A stretch of DNA of 9,858 nucleotides from CAZKUN01 sp964555935 (GTDB lineage Bacteria > Armatimonadota > Zipacnadia > Zipacnadales > VGFC01), in NCBI GenBank assembly GCA_964555935.1, contig CAZKUN010000306.1, forward strand, positions 1 to 9,858, read 5' to 3'. This document shows positions 1 through 5,503 of this stretch, piece after piece. The notes under the pieces were generated by a model. It made no database searches. It had not been told where the DNA came from and saw nothing but the letters and a program-made list of their open reading frames with translations. The stretch's first letter is position 1. Each line of letters starts with the position of its first letter. The translations under genes and the position numbers were made by a program.

Positions 1-54
1 TGCCTCCCATTTCAAACGCCGCCGTAGTGCCTCCCGTTTAAAGCGCCGTCAACA
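1..54. repeat. 27-bp tandem duplication at the window edge
   Basis: Two consecutive 27-bp units start at 1 and 28, each opening with TGCCTCCC. About 19 of 27 positions match, including the shared TTT and CGCCG blocks. The left edge is cut by the window, so the array may continue upstream. It lies directly before the ATG of the short ORF at 57, and an in-frame TAA at 39-41 inside unit 2 blocks any upstream extension of that ORF. Function is unknown. Confidence 0.5.
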
Positions 55-56
55 GG

Positions 57-278
57 ATGCTGAAGGGGCTGGCCCGGGAGGCGATTGGACGGCCGACGAT
101 CTCGGGGCCGTATGATCGGTCGCGGCATCGGGTGATCCTGCGCGAGGTGGATGGGAAGTTGTTGATCTGCGCGGTTGATGCGAGGCCGGAGTTGGAGCCG
201 GAGACGCTGGCCATCCGGGTGGCAGGGCGAGAGGTCAGCATTACGCCGGATCCGGCGGAGACGGTGCTGGTGCCGTGA
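57..278 (+). CDS. Short hypothetical protein, possibly the 3' remnant of a larger gene
   Basis: This is a 73-residue ORF from ATG 57 to TGA 276-278. I do not recognise a family. Alternating hydrophobic and charged residues (VILREVDGKLLICAVDA, then LAIRVAGREVSI) look like beta-strands of a sandwich domain, such as those closing many large secreted or glycan-active enzymes. It has no signal peptide, no membrane segment and no good ribosome-binding site. An in-frame TAA (39-41) sits just upstream. A second frame is open from the window start to about 114, so a frameshifted or truncated gene is possible. Its last codons (VLVP-stop) lie inside a repeat that recurs at 533-605. It could be a real small gene, a broken C-terminus or a chance ORF. 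Confidence 0.3.
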   Translation: MLKGLAREAIGRPTISGPYDRSRHRVILREVDGKLLICAVDARPELEPETLAIRVAGREVSITPDPAETVLVP

Positions 279-333
279 GGATGGGGTGAGGAGAGGGACG
301 GCGGGCGGCGACGGCGGAGGGATGAGGAGTGGG
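262..333. repeat. Purine-rich module A, copy 1
   Basis: This roughly 72-bp segment is nearly identical to 533-605, with a one-base indel and a few substitutions. It begins CGGTGCTGGTGCCGTGAGG and ends in GGGATGAGGAGTGGG. It overlaps the last codons of the short ORF ending at 278. Confidence 0.8.
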
Positions 334-366
334 GGCCCCAGAGTCAGTGACGGGGTGGGGGAAGGA

Positions 367-376
367 NNNNNNNNNN
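367..376. other. Assembly gap (ten N)
   Basis: Ten consecutive N bases mark an unresolved scaffold join. The gap falls within the first composite repeat copy, between module A and hairpin B, where repeats would collapse or break an assembly. The true gap length is unknown, so distances across it are not reliable. Confidence 0.99.
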
Positions 377-380
377 TATA

Positions 381-427
381 GTGTCAGACACCCGTTTTGC
401 GACGGCGGCAAAACAGGTGTCCGACAC
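381..427. repeat. REP-like double-palindrome hairpin B, copy 1
   Basis: This is a 47-bp imperfect inverted repeat. The left arm GTGTCAGACACCCGTTTTGC pairs with a right arm ending GGTGTCCGACAC, and GTTTTGC/GCAAAAC flank a GC-rich loop. Each outer end is itself an 11-bp palindrome (GTGTCnGACAC), so the element can form one long stem or two small ones. A second copy lies at 613-659. Such palindromic intergenic units often descend from REP elements moved by RAYT transposases, but no transposase is present here. Confidence 0.8.
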
Positions 428-466
428 GGGTGGGAGAGGGTGGGAGTGGTGAGAAGGACGGTTCTT

Positions 467-487
467 CCACGGGCGAATTGCCCATGG
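467..487. repeat. CCACGGGC hairpin C, copy 1 (imperfect)
   Basis: This is a 21-bp inverted repeat, CCACGGGC ... GCCCATGG, preceded by GGTTCTT. One arm position is mismatched compared with the perfect copy at 716-736. It is palindromic and intergenic, so a REP-like element is the best guess. Confidence 0.7.
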
Positions 488-532
488 CATGTGTGGATTG
501 GCGCGGAGAGAGGGACGGCGTCGCGGAAACTC

Positions 533-605
533 CGGTGTTGGTGCCGTGAGGATGGGAGTGAGAAGAGGGACGGCGGGCGGCGACGGCGGAGGGATGAGGA
601 GTGGG
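533..605. repeat. Purine-rich module A, copy 2
   Basis: This is the second copy of the 262-333 module and runs directly into the second GTGTC hairpin. It includes the sequence matching the final codons of the ORF that ends at 278, although no comparable ORF precedes it here. The shared end therefore belongs to the repeat or was copied with it. Confidence 0.8.
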
Positions 606-612
606 AGTTTTG

Positions 613-659
613 GTGTCAGACACCCGTTTTGCGACGGCGGCAAAACAAGTGTCCGACAC
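613..659. repeat. REP-like double-palindrome hairpin B, copy 2
   Basis: This 47-bp inverted repeat differs from 381-427 at a single base (CAAGTGTCC in place of CAGGTGTCC). The GTGTCAGACAC and GTGTCCGACAC end palindromes are both retained. Flanks on the right (GGTGGGAGAGGGTGGGAGTG) are also shared with copy 1, so the repeated unit is longer than the hairpin. Confidence 0.8.
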
Positions 660-715
660 AGGTGGGAGAGGGTGGGAGTGAGGAGAGGGACGGCGGGACG
701 AGAGAGTTGGTTCTT

Positions 716-736
716 CCACGGGCAAGCTGCCCGTGG
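716..736. repeat. CCACGGGC hairpin C, copy 2 (perfect 9-bp arms)
   Basis: CCACGGGCA and TGCCCGTGG are perfect 9-bp arms around a three-base loop, and GGTTCTT precedes the element as in copy 1. This is a REP-like intergenic palindrome with no associated gene. Confidence 0.75.
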
Positions 737-847
737 CACGTGGGGATGGGAGTGGGGAGAGGGACGGCGTCTCGGGACCTCGCGGAGTCTGCTTGTTGAG
801 ACCCCTTCGACAGTGAGGTGGGGGGGCCAGTTACGGGGAGGGCGGAC

Positions 848-1372
848 TCAGAATTCGATGCCGCGTTGGGCTGAGACACCGGCGTCGTGGGGGTGCTTGA
901 TGGGCTGAATTTCGGAGACCAGGTCCGCGGCTTCGATGAGGCCGTCGGATGCGTCCCGGCCGGTTACGATGACGTGCATGCCCTCGGGGCGGCCAGCGAG
1001 GACGGATAGGACCTCGTCCTCGGGGACCATGTTGTATTCGATGAGGTAGGTCAACTCATCCAGGATGATCATGTCGTGGCGGGCTTCGGCGATGATGCCC
1101 TTGGCGAAGTCCCACGCCTCGCGAGCCACGCGGATGTCTTCCTCAAGGTCTTCGGACTGCCACGTGAAGCCAGCGCCTTTGACGTGGATCTCCAGCAGGT
1201 CCTCAAAGCGTTTGGCGGCCTCGAGTTCGCCGTATTTCCACGTGCCCTTGATGAACTGAATCACGCAGACGCGCATGCCGTGGCCGAGGGCGCGAAATGC
1301 AGTGCCCAGCGCGGCGGTGGTCTTGCCTTTGCCGTCACCGGTGTTTACGATCAACAGGCTTTTCTTCGGCAT
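848..1372 (-). CDS. cobO: Cob(I)yrinic acid a,c-diamide adenosyltransferase
   Basis: This enzyme transfers the 5'-deoxyadenosyl group of ATP to the cobalt of reduced corrinoids, giving adenosylcobalamin precursors or recycling salvaged cobalamin in the cytoplasm. The 174-residue product shows the family signature in order: P-loop GDGKGKTT (residues 12-19), VIQFIKG (about 38-43), the Walker-B-like IILDELTY (about 102-109), VTGRD (136-140) and the C-terminal GIEF. The start is ATG 1372, because GGAGG lies six bases upstream. An in-frame ATG seven codons earlier would place that ribosome site inside the gene. It is slightly shorter than E. coli BtuR, mainly at the N-terminus. It lies 24 bases downstream of the dehydrogenase gene, probably in one operon. 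No other cobalamin gene is present, which fits salvage as well as synthesis. Confidence 0.93.
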   Translation of the reverse strand: MPKKSLLIVNTGDGKGKTTAALGTAFRALGHGMRVCVIQFIKGTWKYGELEAAKRFEDLLEIHVKGAGFTWQSEDLEEDIRVAREAWDFAKGIIAEARHDMIILDELTYLIEYNMVPEDEVLSVLAGRPEGMHVIVTGRDASDGLIEAADLVSEIQPIKHPHDAGVSAQRGIEF

Positions 1373-1396
1373 TACAGTCCTCCATCGGCTCAATGG

Positions 1397-2455
1397 TCAC
1401 GGGCGCAAGGCAACGCGGAGAATGCTGGGAGCCGACTCGGCCTTCGCCAGCGCCTCGTGATACTCCGCGAGGGGGAAGACAGTGTTGACGACCCGGTCGA
1501 ATGGGAACCTGTCGCGAGCGCGCCCGAGGAGAGACAGCGCCTGAGCCAGGTCGTTTGGCCGGTAGTTGTGGACGCCCTCCAGCCGCAGCATCTTGGTGAT
1601 GACGGGGTAGAGGTCCAGGTCGACGGTGGCATCAGGAAAGACGCATCCGGCGATGACGTATCTTCCGCCGACTCGCAGCGCGTTGATGCCCTGCAGGATG
1701 ACGCCTGGGTGGCCACACGCCTCGACGACCACGTCATGCTGCCCCTCGACCGCGTCAGGTTGAGCGACGTGGGTGGCCCCGAACTCGCGGGCCAGCGCTA
1801 GCCGCTCGGGCAAGGTATCGGTCACGACGATTTGGCCGGCTCCGTGGTCGGCGCAGAACGCCGCTACCGACAGCCCCAGCAACCCCGCGCCTTGCACGAG
1901 CACGGAGTGCCCCTCCTTGAGACCGGCCGTTCTCACGATCGCGGCGGCGGTTGCCACCGCGCAGTTGGCGAAGACGGCGGTCTCGTCGGGCAGGTCGTCT
2001 GACAGTTTGTAGACAGCGGTGCCCGGGACCAACGTGCAGTACTCGGCAAACCCGCCATTGAGCGGCGGGTCGGTGGAGAGCGTCTCGTGCCCGTACTTGA
2101 AGAGCACGTCGCATTTCTGCGGGATGCCGCGCAGGCAGTTGGGACACTCGCCGCAACTTGCCGCGATGCTCCACGTGACCCGGTCGCCGATCCCAAGCGG
2201 CGTTCCCTGCGCATCCGACTCGACGCCTGGGCCCAGGTCCGCGACGGTGCCGCAGATCTCGTGTCCGAGAATCAGCGGACCCGCGGGGCGACGGGCGCCG
2301 TGGATCGTGTGCAGGTCGGAGCGGCAGATGCTGCTGAGAGTCACTCTTGCGATGATTTCGCCGGCACGAGGCGCGCCTAGCGGGACCTCCCGCGGAGCGA
2401 GATTGCCGTCCTCTGGGTCGTAAACGAGCCCTTGGCACTGCAACGGTAGTGGCAC
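1397..2455 (-). CDS. Zinc-dependent MDR alcohol dehydrogenase, phosphonate-associated type
   Basis: This is a 352-residue medium-chain dehydrogenase that would oxidise an alcohol with NAD+ in the cytoplasm. Catalytic zinc ligands are likely Cys44 (ICRSDLH), the GHE motif at 64-66 and Cys165 (FANCAVATA). The structural zinc site is Cys101, 104, 107 and 115. The Rossmann motif GAGLLG is at 189-194, and Asp213 ending the second strand favours NAD+ over NADP+. The C-terminal LRLEGVHNY (about 290-298) and PANC-like FANC segments resemble the clade proposed to act in phosphonate catabolism (TIGR03366, HpnZ-proposed). That assignment is from memory and the substrate is unknown. The start is GTG 2455, with GGGAG about nine bases upstream. 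The gene diverges from pit and is followed closely by cobO. Another sugar or polyol dehydrogenase function is possible. Confidence 0.85.
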   Translation of the reverse strand: MPLPLQCQGLVYDPEDGNLAPREVPLGAPRAGEIIARVTLSSICRSDLHTIHGARRPAGPLILGHEICGTVADLGPGVESDAQGTPLGIGDRVTWSIAASCGECPNCLRGIPQKCDVLFKYGHETLSTDPPLNGGFAEYCTLVPGTAVYKLSDDLPDETAVFANCAVATAAAIVRTAGLKEGHSVLVQGAGLLGLSVAAFCADHGAGQIVVTDTLPERLALAREFGATHVAQPDAVEGQHDVVVEACGHPGVILQGINALRVGGRYVIAGCVFPDATVDLDLYPVITKMLRLEGVHNYRPNDLAQALSLLGRARDRFPFDRVVNTVFPLAEYHEALAKAESAPSILRVALRP

Positions 2456-2696
2456 GATTCGGGTCTCCCAATTCGGTGGCGAGTAAGACCCGGTTCCTCG
2501 CCCGAGGCGCGCGATCCTGTTCGGGGATTATTGCCGGGAAGGCCCGGCTGGCCTTGGGAGGATTTGAGGTGGCGACGCCGAACTCGTAGGGCGGCTAACT
2601 GAGGCGGGGGTAGGCACGCAGGTGGCGCACTCACATACGTGGTGTGCCACCGCGCTGTGTCTGCCCCTCATGAACCCGCTGAATCGGGGGCAAGAG
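2456..2696. promoter_or_regulatory. Divergent intergenic region between the dehydrogenase and pit
   Basis: This 241-bp region must hold the promoters for both divergent transcripts. I see no convincing sigma-70 boxes. It contains three inverted repeats: CCTCG-CC-CGAGG (2496-2507), GCCGGG-AAGG-CCCGGC (2533-2548) and GTGGCGCAC ... GTGTGCCAC (2622-2650). A single CTAAC occurs near 2595 but has no 11-bp-spaced partner, so there is no clear Pho box here. GGGGG at 2686-2690 is the probable ribosome site for pit. Confidence 0.5.
2622..2650. promoter_or_regulatory. Inverted repeat upstream of pit
   Basis: Arms GTGGCGCAC (2622-2630) and GTGTGCCAC (2642-2650) are complementary at eight of nine positions around an 11-base loop, and the mismatch would be a G-U pair in RNA. 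The repeat lies about 47 bases before the proposed TTG start. It could be an operator or a leader-RNA stem. No T-run follows, so it is unlikely to be a terminator. Confidence 0.35.
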
Positions 2697-3698
2697 TTGG
2701 AGCTAACGCTTCTCATCACGGTCATCCTCATCGCCCTGGCGTACGACTTCGTCAATGGGATGGATGACTGCGCAAACGCGATCGCGACCGTCGTATCCAC
2801 CCGGACCCTCACGCCGCGCCAGGCGATCATTCTGGCCTGCGTTCTCAACACCGCCGGCGCCTTCATCACGACCCAGGTGGCCAAGACGATCGGCAAGGGG
2901 ATCGTCGATCCGAGCAACCCGGCGGTGACGCAAGGGTTCATCATGGCCGGGCTGATCGGCGCGACGCTGTGGACGCTGGGGTGCTGGTATCTGGGACTGC
3001 CGACCTCGGTCAGCCACGCCCTCGTTGGCGGGCTGGTGGGCGTGACGCTGGTGCGCCTGGGATGGCAGGACCTCCAGATGGCGGGTCTCATCAAAGTCGG
3101 GATCGGGATGATCCTGGCGCCGACGCTGGGGTTCTTCGTCGGGTTCCTCACGCTGACGGCCACCAACTGGGTGTGTCATCTACTCAAGATCACGCCCGCC
3201 AAGGGCACGATTGGGTTCCGGTGGCTGCAGATTCTGTCGGCGATGTACATGGCTCTCACGCACGGGATGAACGACACTCAGAACGCCATGGGCATCATCA
3301 CGATGTCGCTGGTGTCATACGGGGTCTTGGAGACGTTCCACGTGCCCTTCTGGGTCATTCTGATATGCGGCGCCGCCATGGGGCTGGGGACGTACATGGG
3401 CGGTTGGCGGATCATCCGCACGATGGGGATGAAGATCGCATCGCTGCGGACGATTCACGGTTTCTCGGCTGAGACGGCCGCGGCCACGATTACCGGCCTG
3501 GCGAGCGTGTTCGGCCTGCCGGTCAGCACAACGCACACCATCACCTCGAGCATCATGGGCGTGGGTTCCGTTCGCAGCCTGTCCATGGTCCGCTGGGGCG
3601 TAGCGGGCCGGATCATAGGGGCGTGGGTCTTCACAGTGCCCGGTTCCGCGATAATCGGCATCGTCGCTTGGTGGATTATCGCGCCCTTTGGCATATAG
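2697..3698 (+). CDS. pit: Inorganic phosphate transporter, Pit/PHO-4 family
   Basis: This inner-membrane, low-affinity phosphate permease is normally driven by a proton or sodium gradient. The 333-residue product is almost entirely hydrophobic helices with the two inverted family signatures: NGMDDCANAIATVVSTR (residues 20-36) and HGMNDTQNAMGI (189-200). GLPTSVSHALVGG and GLPVSTTHTITSSIMGVG are the paired re-entrant-loop sequences. I chose the TTG start at 2697 because GGGGG lies six bases upstream and the resulting N-terminus, (M)ELTLLITVIL, matches the usual start of relatives. ATG 2670 has no ribosome site, and ATG 2622 would add an unusual hydrophilic N-terminus. In the first signature an Asp replaces the usual Asn or His before the conserved Asp. 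The gene overlaps the ribosome site of the DUF47 gene, so the two are cotranscribed. Confidence 0.94.
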   Translation: MELTLLITVILIALAYDFVNGMDDCANAIATVVSTRTLTPRQAIILACVLNTAGAFITTQVAKTIGKGIVDPSNPAVTQGFIMAGLIGATLWTLGCWYLGLPTSVSHALVGGLVGVTLVRLGWQDLQMAGLIKVGIGMILAPTLGFFVGFLTLTATNWVCHLLKITPAKGTIGFRWLQILSAMYMALTHGMNDTQNAMGIITMSLVSYGVLETFHVPFWVILICGAAMGLGTYMGGWRIIRTMGMKIASLRTIHGFSAETAAATITGLASVFGLPVSTTHTITSSIMGVGSVRSLSMVRWGVAGRIIGAWVFTVPGSAIIGIVAWWIIAPFGI

Positions 3699-3709
3699 GA
3701 GGAGCAGTA

Positions 3710-4405
3710 ATGGCCAAGAATTTCGTCGTCCGAGGCTTGCAGGCGATCATTCGCGCCTTCCAGCCGCCGTCTGAGAAGTTCTACGATTTGCTCAAAGAAG
3801 CGAGCGCGAATGTTACGCGCGGCACCAAACTCCTGCAAGATCTGTTCCACGAATTCGAGTCCGTCGGGGAGAAGATCGCGGCCGTCAAGGCGGCCGAGCA
3901 GGAGGGCGACCGGATTACGCAGGAGATCATGCGGCGGCTGAATCGTGACTTCATCACGCCGCTTGACCGTGAGGACATCTCCGAACTCGCGCAGTGTCTC
4001 GATGACGTGCTCGACCTATGCGAGGGCGTCGCGACCCGCGTTGAGCGGTCAGAACTCACCTCGGTCAACCAGCCGGCGATCGATTTGGTCGACATCCTCG
4101 TGAAGTCGGCCGAGGAAGTCGAGCACGTGGTTGGGGGACTGGAGAACATCGGCGGGGACAAGAGCCATCACTGGCGGAGCATTCACCTGCTGGAGAATCA
4201 GGCCGACGAGATCGAGCGCGCGGCGCTTGCCGGCGAGTTGCACCGGGCGAGGGACACCATCGAGACCGGCACGTGGCAGGACTTCGCCCACGCGATGATC
4301 ATGGTCAGCCACTGGCACGAGATTTACGAGCGCCTCGAGCGCGCGACCGACCGTTGCGAGGACGCGGCAAACGTGCTGGAGACGCTGTCTGCGAAGTACG
4401 GGTAG
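3710..4405 (+). CDS. DUF47 / PhoU-like Pit accessory protein
   Basis: This 231-residue, helix-rich cytoplasmic protein belongs to the DUF47 branch of the PhoU superfamily, which is genetically linked to Pit transporters and thought to regulate them. Visible features are EQEGDRIT (63-70), FITPLDREDISELAQCLDDV (81-100), ENQADEIER (162-170) and HEIYERLERATDRCEDAANV (203-222). The repeated acidic E..D patterns are likely metal-cluster ligands of the PhoU fold. Start ATG 3710 has a strong AGGAGGAG site that overlaps the pit stop codon, and the genes are 11 bases apart. In many genomes the DUF47 gene precedes pit, but here it follows. It is distinct from the true phoU at 8798, so the locus encodes two PhoU-superfamily proteins. 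Confidence 0.92.
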   Translation: MAKNFVVRGLQAIIRAFQPPSEKFYDLLKEASANVTRGTKLLQDLFHEFESVGEKIAAVKAAEQEGDRITQEIMRRLNRDFITPLDREDISELAQCLDDVLDLCEGVATRVERSELTSVNQPAIDLVDILVKSAEEVEHVVGGLENIGGDKSHHWRSIHLLENQADEIERAALAGELHRARDTIETGTWQDFAHAMIMVSHWHEIYERLERATDRCEDAANVLETLSAKYG

Positions 4406-4433
4406 CCACGGTCGTTCCCCTATCAGCATTCAA

Positions 4434-4460
4434 GGCCGTCGCGGAGGTTTCGCGGCGGCC
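4434..4460 (+). terminator. GC-rich hairpin after the pit-DUF47 pair
   Basis: GGCCGTCGCG (4434-4443) and CGCGGCGGCC (4451-4460) form a 10-bp stem with one G-U pair and a 7-base loop, 28 bases after the DUF47 stop. The following CCCCTTCGTGTCTGG is only weakly T-rich, so intrinsic termination is plausible but not certain. It fits separation of pit-DUF47 from the pst operon, which has its own candidate promoter just downstream. Confidence 0.5.
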
Positions 4461-4481
4461 CCTTCGTGTCTGGTTGCCCCG

Positions 4482-4535
4482 CTCACTGCAAACTCTTGGG
4501 ATCCTAACAGAACGCTAACAATGGGTGCTTAGACT
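4482..4535 (+). promoter_or_regulatory. Pho-box-like direct repeats and -10 element upstream of pstS
   Basis: CTAACA occurs at 4504-4509 and 4515-4520, an exact 11-bp period. This matches PhoB/PhoP boxes, which are 6-7 bp half-sites repeated every 11 bp. The sequence resembles the Bacillus PhoP half-site TTAACA more than the E. coli CTGTCAT. Two weaker CT-initiated units at 4482 (CTCACT) and 4493 (CTCTTG) continue the 11-bp phase upstream. A weak -10 candidate, TAGACT (4530-4535), starts about ten bases after the second half-site, close to the spacing in E. coli pho promoters, where the box replaces the -35. It is inferred that a phosphate-starvation response regulator activates pstS from here. 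Confidence 0.6.
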
Positions 4536-4567
4536 GACGGCTGATGAGACCAATGAGAGGATCCCCC

Positions 4568-5464
4568 ATGATCTGGCGCGCGTCCGTTGTTACCGTGGTT
4601 GCGGCCCTCGCCGCGTGCGTCCTGGGTTGCAGTCGGCCGGAGCGGGGCTCAGGCTCGGCGACGGGGGGTGGCGGGCTGCAGGTCATAGGCTCTGACACCA
4701 TGGCAAACGTCGCCCAGGCTTGGGCGGCGGCCTACTACGAGAAGACCGGCACGCAAGTGTCCGTCACGGGTGGCGGATCAGGCACCGGTATCGCGGCGAT
4801 GCTCAACGGCACGTGCGACATCGCGAACGCCTCCCGCCGCATGGAGGGCAAAGAGATCACCCTCGCCGACGAGAAGGGGCTAGATCCGCAGGAGACGGTC
4901 GTGGCTCTCGACGGCCTCGCGGTCGTTGTCCATCCGGAAAACCCCGTCGGCGAGTTGACCGTCGACGAACTCGCCGCGATCTTCACCGGTGAAATCACCA
5001 ACTGGCGAGAAGTGGGCGGCGAGGATGATGTCATCGTGCTGCTCTCGCGCGAAGTCAACTCAGGGACGCATGTCTACTTCAAGGAGCACGTGCTGCGCAA
5101 GGGAGACAAGGACAGCCAGTCAGAGTTCGCACCAGGCGCGCTGCTCCAGCCGTCTTCGCAGGCCATTGCCGACATTGCCGCGCAGAACCCGAGGGTCATC
5201 GGCTACTACGGCATGGGATATCTCAGTGAGGACCAGAAGCCGATTGCCGTGGCCGAGAACGCGGACGGCCCGTTTGTGCTCCCGGCTCCTGAGAACGTGC
5301 TCGACGGCAGCTACTCAATCTCGCGACCGTTGCTCCTCATCACGAACGGCGCGCCCGAAGGCGACGTGAAGGGATACATCGACTTCATCCTTGGCCCGGA
5401 GGGGCAACAGATCGTCAAGGACTTGGAGTTCGTCCAGGCGCCGAGCTCTGCCGCCGCGCAGTAA
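4568..5464 (+). CDS. pstS: Phosphate-binding lipoprotein PstS
   Basis: This is the extracytoplasmic receptor that captures phosphate with high affinity and delivers it to PstC/PstA. The 298-residue precursor has a signal peptide with lipobox VLGC, and Cys21 becomes the lipidated residue. A Gly/Ser-rich linker (22-36) follows, then the binding domain. Phosphate-contacting segments of the family are visible: GSDTM (41-45), GGGSGTGIAAM (68-78), DIANASRRM (84-92), ALDGLAVVV (113-121) and SREVNSGTHVYFKEHVL (160-176). I chose ATG 4568 because GAGAGG lies seven bases upstream. An in-frame ATG at 4544 would only lengthen the signal peptide by eight residues. It is the first gene of the pst operon, 39 bases before pstC and directly after the Pho-box-like repeats. 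Confidence 0.95.
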   Translation: MIWRASVVTVVAALAACVLGCSRPERGSGSATGGGGLQVIGSDTMANVAQAWAAAYYEKTGTQVSVTGGGSGTGIAAMLNGTCDIANASRRMEGKEITLADEKGLDPQETVVALDGLAVVVHPENPVGELTVDELAAIFTGEITNWREVGGEDDVIVLLSREVNSGTHVYFKEHVLRKGDKDSQSEFAPGALLQPSSQAIADIAAQNPRVIGYYGMGYLSEDQKPIAVAENADGPFVLPAPENVLDGSYSISRPLLLITNGAPEGDVKGYIDFILGPEGQQIVKDLEFVQAPSSAAAQ

Positions 5465-5503
5465 CCGTAGTCGGCACATCGCAGCAATCTGGAAGTGCGG
5501 AAC

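Larger units (their letters stand above)
262..775. repeat. Mosaic repeat region: composite unit present twice
   Basis: This gene-free stretch holds two copies of the same ordered set of modules. Copy 1 has module A 262-333, hairpin B 381-427 and hairpin C 467-487. Copy 2 has A 533-605, B 613-659 and C 716-736. Corresponding modules start about 232-271 bp apart. The spacers are purine-rich on this strand. A 20-bp motif close to GAGTGAGGAGAGGGACGGCG recurs about six times (near 285, 443, 502, 557, 677 and 749). Open frames across it (for example 329-799 plus and 344-739 minus) run through palindromes and N bases and are not credible genes. Positions 776-847, between the last repeat and the cobO stop, show nothing recognisable. 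Confidence 0.75.

Noticed and set aside
381..736. Possible CRISPR array
   Set aside because: The repeats are long palindromic units with spacing above 200 bp and conserved intervening sequence. There are no unique 30-40 bp spacers and no cas gene.
329..799. Open frames on both strands through the repeat mosaic
   Set aside because: They cross the N gap and palindromic elements, share repeated low-complexity peptides in different frames, and have no ribosome sites.
1076..1801. 241-codon plus-strand open frame across cobO and the dehydrogenase
   Set aside because: It spans the junction of two well-supported minus-strand genes and shows no family resemblance; it is an antisense shadow.
2533..2548. 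GCCGGG-AAGG-CCCGGC as a terminator
   Set aside because: It sits between divergent gene starts, no T-run follows on either strand, and no transcript is expected to end there.
2528..3166. 212-codon minus-strand open frame opposite pit
   Set aside because: It is antisense to a conserved membrane protein, has no domain, and its composition is that of a reverse-complement shadow.
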